A stretch of DNA of 64,000 bases from Diphasiastrum complanatum (GCA_029204225.1 CM055095.1:58796865-58860864), one strand, 5' to 3'; shown: positions 46,325-58,294, counted from the first letter of the stretch. Numbers and translations: made by a program. Notes: generated by a model not told the origin, from the letters alone.

Positions 46325-49281
46325 ACTTTCCTGATTGCTGAATTTCAGATCTGATTTTCTGATTGGGTGCCCATTTTCCTTGCTGATTTTTCTCTCTTTG
46401 CTGAGGGCTTTCGTCTCTTTGCTGCAACATTCAGCACAATTTGGAGGAGGACCAACTCCCATCAGAGCATTTTCCTTGGCGGAGCTTTAGCAAATAGAAG
46501 TACTTCCGCTAGATTTGGCGGCTGGAAAATTTATTTTTTTATTTTTTTTTTTTGGGCAGATTATTTCCGGCGCCCAAGTTCCAAATCCTTTTCCCTCTTG
46601 GGCCGGTAAGCCGGGTCCACGCCATATCCGTCTTCGCATACGTATCACTGGTCGTGAGTTTATTTACCTTGTTGACACGGGTAGCACTCACTCGTTTCTC
46701 AGCAGTCATATTACTACACGCATTCGTGCTATGCCAGTCACTACGCCTCATCCCCTGCATGTTGAGGTTGCCAGCGCACACTCTTTTCCTAGCACGCAGA
46801 TGTATCAGCAGCTTTCATATCGGATTGGAGACTTCCTTGGTCAGGCAGATTTTCATATTATTCCACTTACACGGTACGATCTTATCCTCGGTGCTGATTG
46901 GTTTGCATCCCTTGGTGCAGTTACAGTAGACCTCCAGCAGCAGACATTGACATTGTCTCATGATGGTACTCAGCATATATTTTCCGGTATTGATTCTCGA
47001 CAGGACTATCAGCTTATTTCCGGGAAGCAGTTCATACGGAGCCTCCCGAAGGCCCACTGTGCGGCTATTCTTTCTGTTCAGCCAGTTCAGCCTATTGCGG
47101 ATGCACCACCTTTGCCACAGGTATTTTCTGAACTGTTGCGTGAATTTGAGCATGTTTTTAGAGAGCCGACTCAGTTACCATCTTTACGAGATGTCAACCA
47201 CCATATAGACCTTGTTTCCTCTGCATCACCTCCTTCTCGTCCTCCTTTTCATATGTCTATTGTTGAGCGCGAGGAAGTCCAGCGTCAGGTGTCTGATTTA
47301 GTACGTCAAGGCCTTATTGTTCCTAGCCATAGTCCTTTTGGTGCTCCTGATTTACTTGTTGATAAGAAGGATGGTACTAAACGTCTATGTATTGATTATC
47401 GTGCTTTAAATAAATTTACTATCCGTAATCAGTACCCTATCCCTCATATAGATGACCTGTTTGACCAGTTAGGCCAAGCCAAGATCTTTTCTAAACTTGA
47501 CCTCCGTTCCGGTTATCACCAGATTCGTATGCATCCTCCTGATGAGCACAAGACAGCTTTCTGTACCCACTTTGCTCTGTATGAGTTTCGTGTCCTTCCT
47601 TTTGGTGTTACCAATGGCCCGCCCACTTTTCAGAATGTCATGAATAACATCTTTCATCCTCTGCTTGGAAAGTGTGTCATTGTTTATTTTAACGATATCC
47701 TCATGTATAGCACCACTCTCTCTCTTCATGTTCAACACGTTCGTTCTGTTTTTGTTTTGTTAGTTACTCATCATCTGTATGCTAAACGTTCTAAATGTTC
47801 TTTTGTTGTTGTACAAATCGAGTTTTTGGGCTTCTTTGTTACTAATGGTACTGTTCGTCTCGATCCTCTTAAGGTCCGTTCTATTCTTTCATGGCCTGTG
47901 CCTGCTGATGTTCATGATGTTCGTATGTTTTTTGGTCTTGCTATCCATCTTCGTAAATCAGTTGCTCATTTTGCCACTCTTGCATCTCCTTTGCATGCTC
48001 TGTTGAAAAAGGAAACTTCGTTTGCTTGGACTCCCGCATGTCAGTCAGCTTTTGATACTTTGAAGGTTAAGCTTACCACTGCCCCTGTTTTATGTCTTCC
48101 AGATTTTTCCCAGCGTTTTGCTATTGAGACTGATGCTAGTTCCACAGGATTAGGTGCTTTGTTACGTCAGCGTCAGTGTGTTATTGCATATGAATCCCGT
48201 CGTCTTCGTTCGTATGAGCAGCGCTATTCCACTTATGAAAAAGAGTTGCTTGCTATCATTTTTGCTTTAAAGAAGTGGCGTCATTATCTGTATCGTGTTC
48301 CGTTTGATGTTTTTACTGATCACCAGTCACTTCGTTATTTGTATACACAAAAGGATCTTAGTGATCGTCAGTACCGTTGGCTTCAGTTTTTACAGTCCTT
48401 TCATTTTGATATTCATTATAAGCCTGGTAAAAGTAACGCTGCTGCTGATGCTTTGTCTCGTTTACCTGCTCTTACTTACAGTCTTGTTACGTCTCCCCAC
48501 TCTTGGTATGATGATCTTCCTCAGGCTTATGCCACATGTCCAGACTTTCGTGATGTTATGTCGTCTGCCTCTCGTCCTTCCTCTCACCCTCACCAGGTTT
48601 ATTCCATTGTTAATCATCGTTTGTTTCACTATGGTTCGTTATGTATTCCCAGCACTCTCGGCATACGTCCACAGCTCCTTCTTGATGCCCATTCCTCTCC
48701 TGTTGGTGGCCATTTTGGTTTTCAGAAGTCCTTGGTCCGTTTGAAAGAACATTTTTATTGGCCTTCCATGAAGCGTGAGCTTTCCCACCTTATTCATACT
48801 TGTGATTTTTGCCTTCGTAACAAGTATTCTCGTGAAAAACCTGGCGGTCTCCTTCAAAGTTGGCCTATTCCTTCCCACCAGTGGACTGATATATCTATGG
48901 ACTTCATTTTAGGTCTTCCCCGTACTCAACGTGGTCATGACTCTTGTTTGGTGGTAGTTGATAGGTTTTCTAAACAAGCTCATTTCATACCAGTCAGACG
49001 TACTATTACAGCAGAGCAGTGTGGTCGCATATTTTTTTCTGAGATTTTCCGCTTACATGGTCTCCCACAATCTATACTTACTGATCGGGATACCAAGTTT
49101 ACATCAGGTTTTTGGACAGAGCTTATGCGTATCTTAGATGTTAGGATACTTATGGGCACTGCTTATCATTCTTCTGCGGATGGTCAGTCTGAGGTTATTA
49201 ATCGGGTATTGGAGGATTATTTACGACATTATGTTTCTTCGTCTGGTCGTGATTGGGATCAGCATTTATGTTTGTCTGATT

Positions 49282-50125
49282 CATAGTTGCAGCGCGATTC
49301 CCGAATCGCGATCAGAATCGCGATTCCGATTCGCGATTCGTGATTTTCTCATAATCGTGTAGAATCGATTTTTTTTTTTTTTTGAAATTTTTTTAGGCAA
49401 TATGGGTATCAGATGAAAGCTCTGATCGAGGGGATTATGATTGTGTAGTTTGCCGACTGTTTCGGGTGCGAAACACCAAAAAGTGTGTTTTCACTCGGGG
49501 AGTTGGAAGGCCAAATCATGAAGAGGCCTTACCGTCAGGGCCGGGGTCTACCGGCAGCCCCCGGACCCCGCCGTTGGGGGGCGTTGCCCCCCAAACCCCC
49601 CACCAGGGGGCTACCGCCCCCCGAACCCCCCGTTTCCTGAGGGGCTACTGTCCCCCGAACCCCCTAGAGCTTCTTGCTATATAGACATTGTAGATAAAAA
49701 TGCCACCGCCCCCCTGTAGATAAAAATGGGGTCCAAATGCGCGCCGAGAAGGGCCCAATATTTATGCCCCCAACTGTATGTACATTGCACTCACATCTCC
49801 AGTGAACCAATTGCAAAAGTGATCATCATCCATACAGTTGATAGTCCAAACTGTAGCAATAACATTTACTGAAAACCAGAGCAAATGACAACCGGATAGC
49901 TACTGAAAATAAGATCTGTTTGTGCCTCATCTACTGCACTTTTGAGAGGCAAAACGCTGGTTTGACCATTGATCCCCTAAAAAAATTTCAGCAATAAGCT
50001 ATTTTTCCCAAAAAAAAAAAAAAAAAAAAATTTTTTTTTTTGCAATTCCGGGTCGCGAATCGCGATTCGCAGAATCGCGACCCGCGAATCGCAGACCCAA
50101 CGAATCGAGATTCGCTGCAACTATG
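49282..50125. mobile_element. 844-bp non-autonomous hAT element, type B tips
   Basis: Ends CATAGTTGCAGCGCGATTC and the complement of CATAGTTGCAGCGAATCTCG, with an exact 8-bp target duplication GTCTGATT (49274-49281 and 50126-50133). Tips carry ATCGCGAT palindromes. The interior has the family subterminal block GGCAATATGGGTATCAGATG (49397), a GC-rich GGGGGCTACCGCCCCCCG repeat region and an A/T run. No transposase. Confidence 0.92.
49520..49670. repeat. GC-rich short repeats and inverted repeats
   Basis: Repeats of the form GGGGGC-TACC-GCCCCCCGAACCCCC occur four times. A single related unit at 50727-50757 lies in the type A element, followed by the same downstream sequence (AGATCTGTTTGTGCC...). 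Confidence 0.8.
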
Positions 50126-50954
50126 GTCTGATTATAGTTATAACAGTTCTGCTAGTTCCAGCACAGGTGTTTCTCCTTTCCTGCTTGCTCATGGATACTC
50201 ACCAGTTCTACCCGGTAGACCTGCTCCTCCAGATGATGCACCTGTTACTATTTCATCTTATCTTTCGAGTGCTCGGGAGATTATTACTAGAGCTGCTACT
50301 CATTTACAGCATATTCAGCAGCGGTACAGGACCATTGTTGATCGTCATCGGCGCCATGTTGAGTTTGCAGAGGGAGATACTGTTTTTCTCCGGTTACGCT
50401 TTGCTCGCCATCGTTTTGTACAGGGTCTTGCTTCTACTGAGAAGCTTGCGCCGCGCTATTATGGGCCTTTTCAGATTCGTGAGCGCCTCAGTCCAGTTAC
50501 ATATCGTCTTGAGTTACTTGCTGCTACTTGGGCTTGTGATATCTTTCATGTCAGGTTATTACGTGTTGCTATTGAGGATGATGCTCCTCGAGATTCCTCA
50601 TTTCCTACAGATCCAGAGCTTTTTCCATTCCTGCCAGCTGCTATTTTAGAGGTGCGCTTATTGCATAGTCGTCGCCATCGGCAAGTTCAGTTTTTGGTCC
50701 AGTGGGATGGTCGTCCTATTGAGGACGGGGGCCTACCGCCCCCCGAACCCCCTGAGCATTTATTGAAAACTAGAGCAAATAACAACCAAATAGCTATTGA
50801 AAATAAGATCTGTTTGTGCCCCATCTACTGCACTTTTGAGAGGCAAAACGCTGGTTTGACCATTGATCCCCTAAAAAAAAAAATTCCAAAAAAAAAAAAA
50901 ATTCTGGGAGGAGAAAAGCGTTTCTCAAAAACGTGGTTTCAGAAACAAACGTGT

Positions 50955-51850
50955 TGGGGTATGGTTACAAGTAGTTCATCCGGTTGTCTATTTGATTAAT
51001 CGAATTCCAACAAAAGTTGTCAAATATGTGACACTGCAAGAGGCCTAAAGTTGGTCAATTAAGAGTCTTTCAATGCAATACTCTTACTCTCACATACCTA
51101 AGAAAATGAGGGATTAGTTAGATATGACAAAGGGGTGAAATGCATCTTTCTTGCTTGTAGTGATGACCCAAAGGCCTATAGATTGTATGATATCGAATGT
51201 AAGAACTTTGTTATAGGTTGCAATGTGTAGAATTCATGGCAGAAAGAACTTCCTAGGTATACTAGTATCTTGAGACATTAGAAGGTTCTAATTGGCATAC
51301 CTTATCTTAAACACATAAAGACCCACAAAATAATCAGCTAGACTTCAGTAGAAATAAAGCACAAGTGTATCACTTATGAGTCATGTTATGAAAGCTCAAG
51401 AACACAACCACCAGCAAAGGAGCAAAGGCATTCTGAAGTGCGACAAAGGGATATGAGAGATGAATATACTTCTGCTACAAAGAATGAGATTTGGGAATTC
51501 GGTGATCTGAAAAATACCCTAAGATGCAAATACACATATATGAAAAGTCTAAATTTGACTAGAGATAAGTATAAGGTAAGACTTCTAGGTAAGGATTACT
51601 CACAAGAACCAGGAATCGACTATGAAGAAGAAAAGCTAACCCACCAAGAGAATTGGAATAAATATAGAACATCAGATGGATTTGAAGTCAGCTTCCTTAA
51701 TGGTGATCTGGAGGTCTACTTATAGCAACCCAAGGGATTGGTGAAAGAGGGTCAACAGATCAAAGTGCACGGACTTAAGAAGGCATTTTATGGTTTGAAG
51801 TCAGCAGAGTAGAAAGCTCTTCTAACTCTACTCTCAATTCTATAAAGACT
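50955..51850 (+). pseudogene. Ty1/copia relic: integrase end and reverse transcriptase
   Basis: Fragments in several frames: VVYLINRIPTK (integrase end), KCIFLACSDDPKAYRLYD (the usual post-integrase block), then reverse transcriptase EYTSATKNEIWEF, KYKVRLLGKDYSQEPGIDYE, FLNGDLEVYL and LKKAFYGLKSAE. Internally deleted and full of stops. Plus strand, antisense to PPR4. Confidence 0.8.
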
Positions 51851-52490
51851 GAAGATGTTATGGTGATAATTGTTTTATGCATTGACACTTAAGAAAACAA
51901 GCTTAATTGATATCTTGCGTAGGTAACAGGCATTAAATTTTTCCAAGTCTTGTCTTCCCCAATAACTCCAGCTTTTTAGTGCCGCAACTATGCAGCTATG
52001 TGAGTATCTCTGAAGACCAGGGAGCTCAAGCTTGCCGTAAAGATGATGAAACTTTGACTAACACCAAATAGTTTGACCAGAACAGAGGATCTAAGGAAAG
52101 AGGAAGATGCAAGCTAACAGAGTATTCTTGCTCATTTTATCGGTGCCTTAGCAATTGAGGATCCCAAATTTGTGTGACCTGTTGAGTTGGTGTGACCTGC
52201 ACCAATCCATTCCGTGCCTTGAACTAGTAAAATTTTGCTAATCTGATTTTCATCTTTCTTTACAAAAAACTAGCCCAGACATTTTGAGATATCGATACTT
52301 TGCAGTACAATAATAAGTTTTCAGAAGTTTTTACTTTGTTCTAAGATTTGAAAAAGTTATTCTTTTAGCTACTTGCAGGGACATCTACAATAACTTCTTT
52401 CTGCAAATCATCAAGACTCAGAAGTAGAACTTGCTGTCAAAAACAATCTTTTGTATATCCTTACTTTCTTTCAAAGAGAAAGATGCTCAC

Positions 52491-52618
52491 TTGGTATAGA
52501 TATGTATATTTGGCTGTATCCCCACAGATCTCATACTTTCAAATGCAGAACGTGCATTGTGCTTATCTCCACGTTTTGCGAAATAGCCCACAAGCAATGC
52601 AAAATCACGCTGTCTTGG
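52491..52618 (-). CDS. PPR4: PPR4 exon 3: first PPR motif
   Basis: A 128-bp exon located by filling the gap between exons 2 and 4. It encodes residues 434-475, beginning PRQRDFALLVGYFAKRGD and ending GIQPNIHIYT, the start of the PPR tract. The acceptor is ATATTGCAG|CCAAGA (52619/52618) and the donor ACCAA|GTGAGC (52491/52490), phase 2; AA plus the T opening exon 4 makes an Asn codon. Its frame follows exon 2 (phase 0) and precedes exon 4 (phase 2) exactly. It lies 4.8 kb from exon 2 and 8.5 kb from exon 4, each intron being filled with retroelement debris. Confidence 0.85.
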
Positions 52619-53663
52619 CTGCAATATAACAGAACCCGTATGAAAAGTCATAAACATGAGAAAATGGAAATTTTTCCCAAAACAGCTAAGCTAATAATTA
52701 CTGAGAGCAGCTATTGAACATGGGATACCTTCAATGAAAGCACGACTTGTTGAAAAGTGCCTTATAAAAAAAGTTTGTTAGAAATTCGATGATTTTGCTA
52801 ATGTTTTGGTTATTACGTAAATTCTTGACATGCTATGTTCTTATCTTCACTTTTGAATGAGGGGGATCTAGAAATGTTCAACTTTTCAGGGTCGTGATTT
52901 GAAGATGCACCTTCAATATAGATGAGAAGTATTAATCCATACTAGGCAGTATTCAAAACTAAATGCCATGCAATTTTTGAAATCATAATGTCCACCTATG
53001 AAGGCCAAAAACATTAACCTATATGTTTGGTGGTGGAAAATGGTGCCACAGAAGAATTATATCAATGTTGAGTCACAAGAAAGTGTTAAAACGTAGAAGA
53101 TGGGCATGCAAGTGTAGATCCTATCAAAGTCTATCCACAGAACCTCAAATAGTCAAGTCCATAATGCAGAGCATGCAATATATGCTAGAACATCCTCTAT
53201 CATATATGAAACCGTTCTTACTAGTCCCACTAGCTTTCGTACATTATAAATACACCCAAATGTTTGAGTTTCTAAAACATTCTTGGATACAAAGAGCATA
53301 CACCACCATCATGGATGCTGAAACAAAGAGCAAAGCCAAGCGAATGAAATCCCTATTTGAATTCTCCAATGAAGAAATCTAATGAGAAGCTTATACCAAT
53401 CACTTCAGCTTGCTCAGAAATTGCTCTAAAGATGTAGTTTGAGAAATCAGGGAATACTTAAAGTTGAAGTTGAAGTTGAAGTTTTAAGCATAGAAACTAA
53501 AAAAAAGCAAGAGAGAGATGGAGATAAATGAATTTTTAAAAAAGTAAAAACGAGCTAAATTTAGCTGCCCAAAACTTGGCAAGAGATCCTTTTGAGATCC
53601 CAGTTTTATTTGGTCTTTAAAGGAAGGACAATGAAGTGCCGCCCCTTACCGTTTCAAATTCAC

Positions 53664-54060
53664 ATGTTAGGGCCCAATCTTAGCCCCAACATGACCACGG
53701 AAGGACCAATTACAAGAAGGCATGTAGACTGCAAACAATAATGATGGCTAGTGGCCAAGACTAGGAATCTGGCACAAGCAAGGTCAATTGCATCACAAGT
53801 AGCGGCCCGATGTGTTGCTCTATCAACCATACAGTGCCAAAATTGAATGCTACGAGCCTAACTGTTAATATTGAAAAGTAGTGGATCGAGACAATAAGCT
53901 AGCTGATGTGTGAAATGAATGATCAAGTTGACTATTGCGAATGAAGGGACACAGGGGTGACCACTAAGGTACTTCTGTGAGTTACGGATGATTAGAGACT
54001 TAGAGTCAGTTGAGACTTCTCGGCAATTTCCTCTAGATTAAGAGCAGAAAAGGACTATAT
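53664..54060 (+). mobile_element. LTR relic of the TGTTAG family
   Basis: Starts TGTTAGGGCCCAATCTTAG and continues CAACATGACCACGG, resembling the LTR at 21688. No internal sequence attached; the right end is uncertain. Confidence 0.5.
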
Positions 54061-54341
54061 CCTACAAGTACAACTTCTTTCAAACAAAAAAAATGCCCCG
54101 TCATGGTAAGAAAGCGGATCAAAGGTATTTCTGCACCATCCTGAAGCCAACGAAGTCAGTGACGCCGCAATATAGTATTTGGACAGTTTGAAGGCATATT
54201 TGGAGTGCTAGGCCAAATCTGGTGGAGAGAGGGCCTGAAACGTTTTTGGTCATACCTAAAACTTGACTTGCACAGCTCACCATTGCACTCAAAGGCGTTC
54301 ATTGAGCAATCTTAAGGTGCCATAAGGCTATATGAAGCGAA

Positions 54342-56822
54342 ATGGCAAGATTGCATGAATCAGCCATTGGAAAGGTGAGCAAATTGGATGGAGTATCCCT
54401 TTATGGGATTTGGAAAATCAAAATGGAGAGCATTTCGATGGAGAAGGAGCTTCGGGACATTGTCACAGGGACGAAGCAAAGGCCAAATATTCCTCTTGCA
54501 GATACACAATCATTTCATAAGGGGGCACAATAGGCATTATCCTTAAATATTCCTCACATTAGTGATGTCGTATCAACGAGGGTGCATGGGATGCGCATAG
54601 AACTTAAGAGTACCAAAGGGCAAATCCTTCTCATATGATATTTCTGAGAACCGAAATGAATAGCATAGAAATGGAGGAAAGTGAGAGCACGAGATCGTTC
54701 TTCATGAGAATCAAAGAGTTAAAAGATCAACTTACGACAATTGGAGAACCGATAAGAGATGTTGAGCTGGTGCATATGGCCGAGAGTGCCGTATCAGAGA
54801 ATTTTCAAATGTTCGTGAGTGGCATTGCTACAGGAGGAGCAAAGAGGTGAGGTGGTAAAAGCTCAACAAACTACACTACAAGATCAGACATTGCTAACCA
54901 AAGGCGAGCAGCGGGTCATGAAATAGGGTGACAAAAAATCCATTAATGATGTTATAAGAAAAAGGGCAAGTGCTATTTTTGCCACAAGGAGGGCCATTGG
55001 GCTGAATGCTATAAGAAGTAAGTGGATATCAAGCTAGACAGAATAAAGCAACAAGGCAACTTAGCCAAGGACGAAGCAAGGGATCACGAAACGAAGGTAT
55101 TTTCAATGGCATCAACTTCGTTGATTGATGATGGAACAAAATGGTTCACTGATTCAAGTGCCACAAGGCATATGGCAAGCAATAGGGATTGGTTTCAGAG
55201 CTTCTCGCCTATTGATGATGGTGACAAAGGTCACGTAGGCCAAAGGACATGAGTGTCAAAAAATGCCCACACAACTAGCCTGATCAAGCTACCTACGATA
55301 ACCAACATCCCATACTATTGGCGATCATACTCAGCTCTCACTAGCACTCATCTCCATGGCTAGGGATACACCCTAGCTACAGCATGCTCACACCATCCAC
55401 CCACTCCCTAAGTAGACGAAATCAATGATACAAGACATTTATATACATAGTACAAGTCGGCCTCCCATAAGCATAGTCAATGCTTGGATCTATGACAAAA
55501 GGTAGCCTAAGGTGCTGACACGTGGCCCTAAAACTGTCAACAACGTCGGCCTAGTTCGCCTCATTGTGAGGCCATCACCTCTGAGTCATACTATTATATT
55601 ACAAGACAACATAATTGTGAACATAATTGTGGTCTCTATAAGTTGGATGCAGCCAAATCTGGAGAATAAGGATTGACAACATCAGTTGTATCTCAATTTG
55701 AGTTATGGCACCTAAGAATGGGTCATCTAAACTACGGCAGTTTGCGATTGATGAGCAAATTGGCGATGGTAAATGGTCAGCTGAATTACAAAATGTGCAA
55801 TATTTAATTTGTGAAGGTTGTGTAATGGGCAAACATCATCAAGAGAAATTCAAGAAAAGTGGAGCAACTCGAGCTAAGAAGATACTCAGACTCATCCAGA
55901 ATGACTTGTGCGGTCCAATCAAGATCATGTTGCTTGGTCAAGCCTACTATTTCATGACGTTCATTGATGATTGCTCCACGAAGACATCGATATACTTCTT
56001 GAAGAAGAAATCTGACACGTTTGCTTGTTTTTAAAAATTCAAGGCATTAGTGGAGAAGCAAATGGACAAACATATCAAGGTGTAGAGATTAGATAGAGGG
56101 AATGAATACAAATTAGCTGACTTTGAAGAGTTTTGCAAAGAGCATGGGATAAAGAGGCAATTTACTAAAGCACATACTCCGCATAGCAATGAGGTTGAAG
56201 AAAGAAAGAATTGAACAATTGTGGAGGGTGCTTGATCAATGATGAAGCAGATAGCCTTTAGGATGTTTTATTGGTTTCAATAAAGACTTTAAATCTGCAA
56301 ACTTCTATCGGTCGGAGGCTTGCAACATTGCCACATTTTTGCAAAATAGGAATCCCCATTGTTGCGGTCCCTAATGTAGCTCCCAAGGAGGCTTTTACAA
56401 GGACTAAGCCAAAAGTCGAGAGATTTTGCATCTTTGGATGTAAAGCTTACGTACATGTACCAATGGAGGATAGAAATAAGCTAAATGTGAAATCCATTAT
56501 GTGTAGTTTTTTTGGATATGATGAGAAGATCCAGGGATACAGTTGCTTTCATCAAGTGACACGTAAGATACACGTCAGTAAGGATGTGATCTTTGAAGAG
56601 ATGCATAAAGTAGATGTATGATGATGCCAAATGGATGGTGAAAGTGCAAAGCCTCCCACAACTAATGAGGGTGAACAGAATCATGATGGGATTGAAGATG
56701 ATGATCTAACTTCACCTATAGAGGAAGCAGGACAAAAAATGTGCCGATATGAGCCAAAGAAAGACAAGTCAGCTGGAAGCAAGAGGAAGAATCAACACAC
56801 TCCTTGCGATACATACTCCTAG
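54342..56822 (+). pseudogene. Ty1/copia relic: gag, protease, integrase
   Basis: Gag (SKLDGVSLYGIWKIKMES; SIEMEESESTRSFFMRIKEL) is followed by a CCHC knuckle (KCYFCHKEGHWAECYKK region at about 54970-55020), protease (KWFTDSSATRHMASNRDWF, with DSSA at the active site), an integrase start (YKLDAAKSG, HLGHLNYGSL in mixed frames), the catalytic region (MTFIDDCSTKTSIYFLKKKS) and the post-integrase block (RFCIFGCKAYVHVPMEDRNK, HQVTRKIHVSKDVIFEE). Reverse transcriptase is missing. About 370 bp of unrelated sequence (55250-55620) sits between protease and integrase. Confidence 0.8.
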
Positions 56823-57410
56823 GGTGCTTTCATTGAAGTTCTAAGACACCAAAAGCATGAATGACAACGTAAAAAATTCAAAAACCACCTTGCAAATGCA
56901 TCTCTTTGCTATTGCTATTAGCCAATCATTTAAATCATGGTCAGAGTTTGTCCAAATAGTAAGTTGATAGGGAGAAACTTAAGAAAGTTCTAGGAAGGGC
57001 AAAAACCAACCTTGGGAAAGCTTTTGAGCCTCTAACTAACCTCCTTGCCAGTACTATCAAAGTGACCACAGCAATGGCATAGAGTTTGTCTTTCCATTGT
57101 GATGTACAAGAGCATCATTTCCAAAATCCGGAAAATAAATAAATTCTTGTGATACCTTTGTATTGAGAGCACTCACATACAGCTAAGAAACCGGGACACT
57201 CAACATGATGAGAAAGTTAAGAACACTAAGTCACGTGTCATGCTCCGCGTTATTTCAGAGCTTCTCCCAGTGTTTTTGCCACTTTAGCATCATTCTTAAA
57301 CTTTTCGTAAAACATTTCATCACAAACAAAAATATTCTATCAACATGAACATGAACTACTAAATCAATCATCTACATGATGGATAAAAATCACGCAAAGA
57401 AAAACCTGAC

Positions 57411-58150
57411 CTTCTCAATCCTATGAAAAGCTTGAATTACCCTTTGCCAATCTTGTGGGAAATTCTCAAGGACCCTAAGGAACTCAAGTGAATTTTTTTC
57501 TCTTTCTTCATGCCACTCCGACCGGATAGTTCGATCATCACTACCATCGATCCATCTGTTTCTCTCTTCTTTCAACCCTTTCAGCCTCCTTCCATCATCA
57601 AGTCGGACAGTCAGCGGTTTTCCATAAAATTCAACTCCATTAAATTCAGTTGCTTTCAGGGCGGAAGCCGCAGGATCAGAACCACCAAACAAGATGAAGC
57701 AGTAGCCCTTGTTTCTGTCAAGGTTTTCATTATTCTTGATCAGTATCACATTTGAGAGCGGTCCAAATTGTCTGAAAAAATCTGTAATGCTTTCCTTTTT
57801 CGCAAAATATGGCAAATTGCCCACAAAGATTTTTCCGGCTTCGGTTTCTGTCGAAAGGGCATCAGAGGGTTCTTCGGAAAGTGGGTCGCATTCAGCTGAA
57901 GGATGATAAACATGATCCAATGACTTGGGTATTTCATCTAATGCCGAGGAAACATTTGCAAGGGAAGTCTGTACCGTAGAAGACAGGAAATTGTCTTCCA
58001 TATTTGCTTGTGAAGTTCTTTGGCTAGAAACCTCAAACCTCCTTTCAGCCTCTAGTTTTGCGAAAAAACGAGCTTGAACTGAACCAGTGGAGCTCTGAGC
58101 TCCCAAACTGGACTCTCTGAGGTGCTCCTGTGCCCAGGTAGTTTGCACAT
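57411..58150 (-). CDS. PPR4: PPR4 exon 2: RNA-recognition motif
   Basis: Encodes residues 188-433. The acceptor is TTTTGCAG|ATGTGC at 58151/58150 and the donor GAGAAG|GTCAGG at 57411/57410, phase 0. A single canonical RRM lies at residues about 292-374 (genomic 57836-57588): RNP2 is IFVGNL and RNP1 is KGYCFILF, whose aromatic positions normally stack on RNA bases. The conserved block GVEFYGKPLTVRLDDG follows, then a charged linker with SEWHEEREK and DWQRVIQAFHRIEK, which matches the segment joining the RRM to the first PPR in the PPR4 family. This RRM plus PPR combination is rare among plant PPR proteins and is the main reason for the name. The ATG visible at the exon edge is in another frame and is not a start. 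Confidence 0.9.
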
Positions 58151-58294
58151 CTGCAAAACAACAATCGGAGGGCTCTTCAGGAATTTCCTTTTAAGCAAAG
58201 AAGAGGACTGAGAATGCATGAAGACTCTTTTTGCATTGGTGAAAGCAACGTACATTGGCTAGTTGATGTAGGACAAATCAGCACTATAAGCTAC

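Larger units (their letters stand above)
46590..50726 (+). pseudogene. Gypsy pol with substituted catalytic site, split by a hAT MITE
   Basis: One open frame of over 890 codons reads protease (LVDTGSTHSFLSS), reverse transcriptase (FSKLDLRSGYHQIRMHP, LPFGVTNGPPTFQNVMNN), RNase H ([15 protein letters not shown]), the integrase HHCC region, SMDFILG, TDRDTKFTS and GQSEVINRVL. The reverse-transcriptase site reads YFND instead of YFDD (AAC at 47691-47693), which should abolish polymerisation. Gag is missing: the leader passes directly into protease. The 844-bp MITE at 49282 stops the frame; coding resumes at 50126 and the chromodomain is cut at about 50726 after QFLVQWDGRPIED. Confidence 0.9.
45640..50953. 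mobile_element. Type A hAT element containing a gypsy element, right tip lost
   Basis: The left tip CACAGATGCACTGCG with GTTTCTGAAACGCGTTTC and the subterminal block GGGCAATATGGGTATCAGAT (45774-45793) match the start of the 3182 element. The right side (50870-50953: TTCTGGGAGGAGAAAAGCG, GTGGTTTCAGAAAC) matches 10360-10410, but the terminal CTATG is missing. Between them is a gypsy element from 45857 to about 50726. Confidence 0.7.
44017..52490 (-). other. PPR4 intron 3, 8,474 bp, nested elements
   Basis: Bounded by phase-2 exons 3 and 4. 44017-44965 and 51850-52490 hold nothing recognised; the rest is the nested cluster described separately. Confidence 0.85.
52619..57410 (-). other. PPR4 intron 2, 4,792 bp
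   Basis: Bounded by phase-0 exons 2 and 3. 52619-53663 and 56823-57410 show nothing recognised apart from short open frames without family resemblance. Confidence 0.85.

Noticed and set aside
53023-53382. 119-codon open frame on the plus strand
   Set aside because: No recognisable domain, no neighbouring element structure, and it lies inside PPR4 intron 2 on the opposite strand; probably chance.
55250-55620. Distinct mobile element inside the copia relic
   Set aside because: The sequence is foreign to copia, but I found no terminal repeats or target duplication, so I only note it as intervening sequence.
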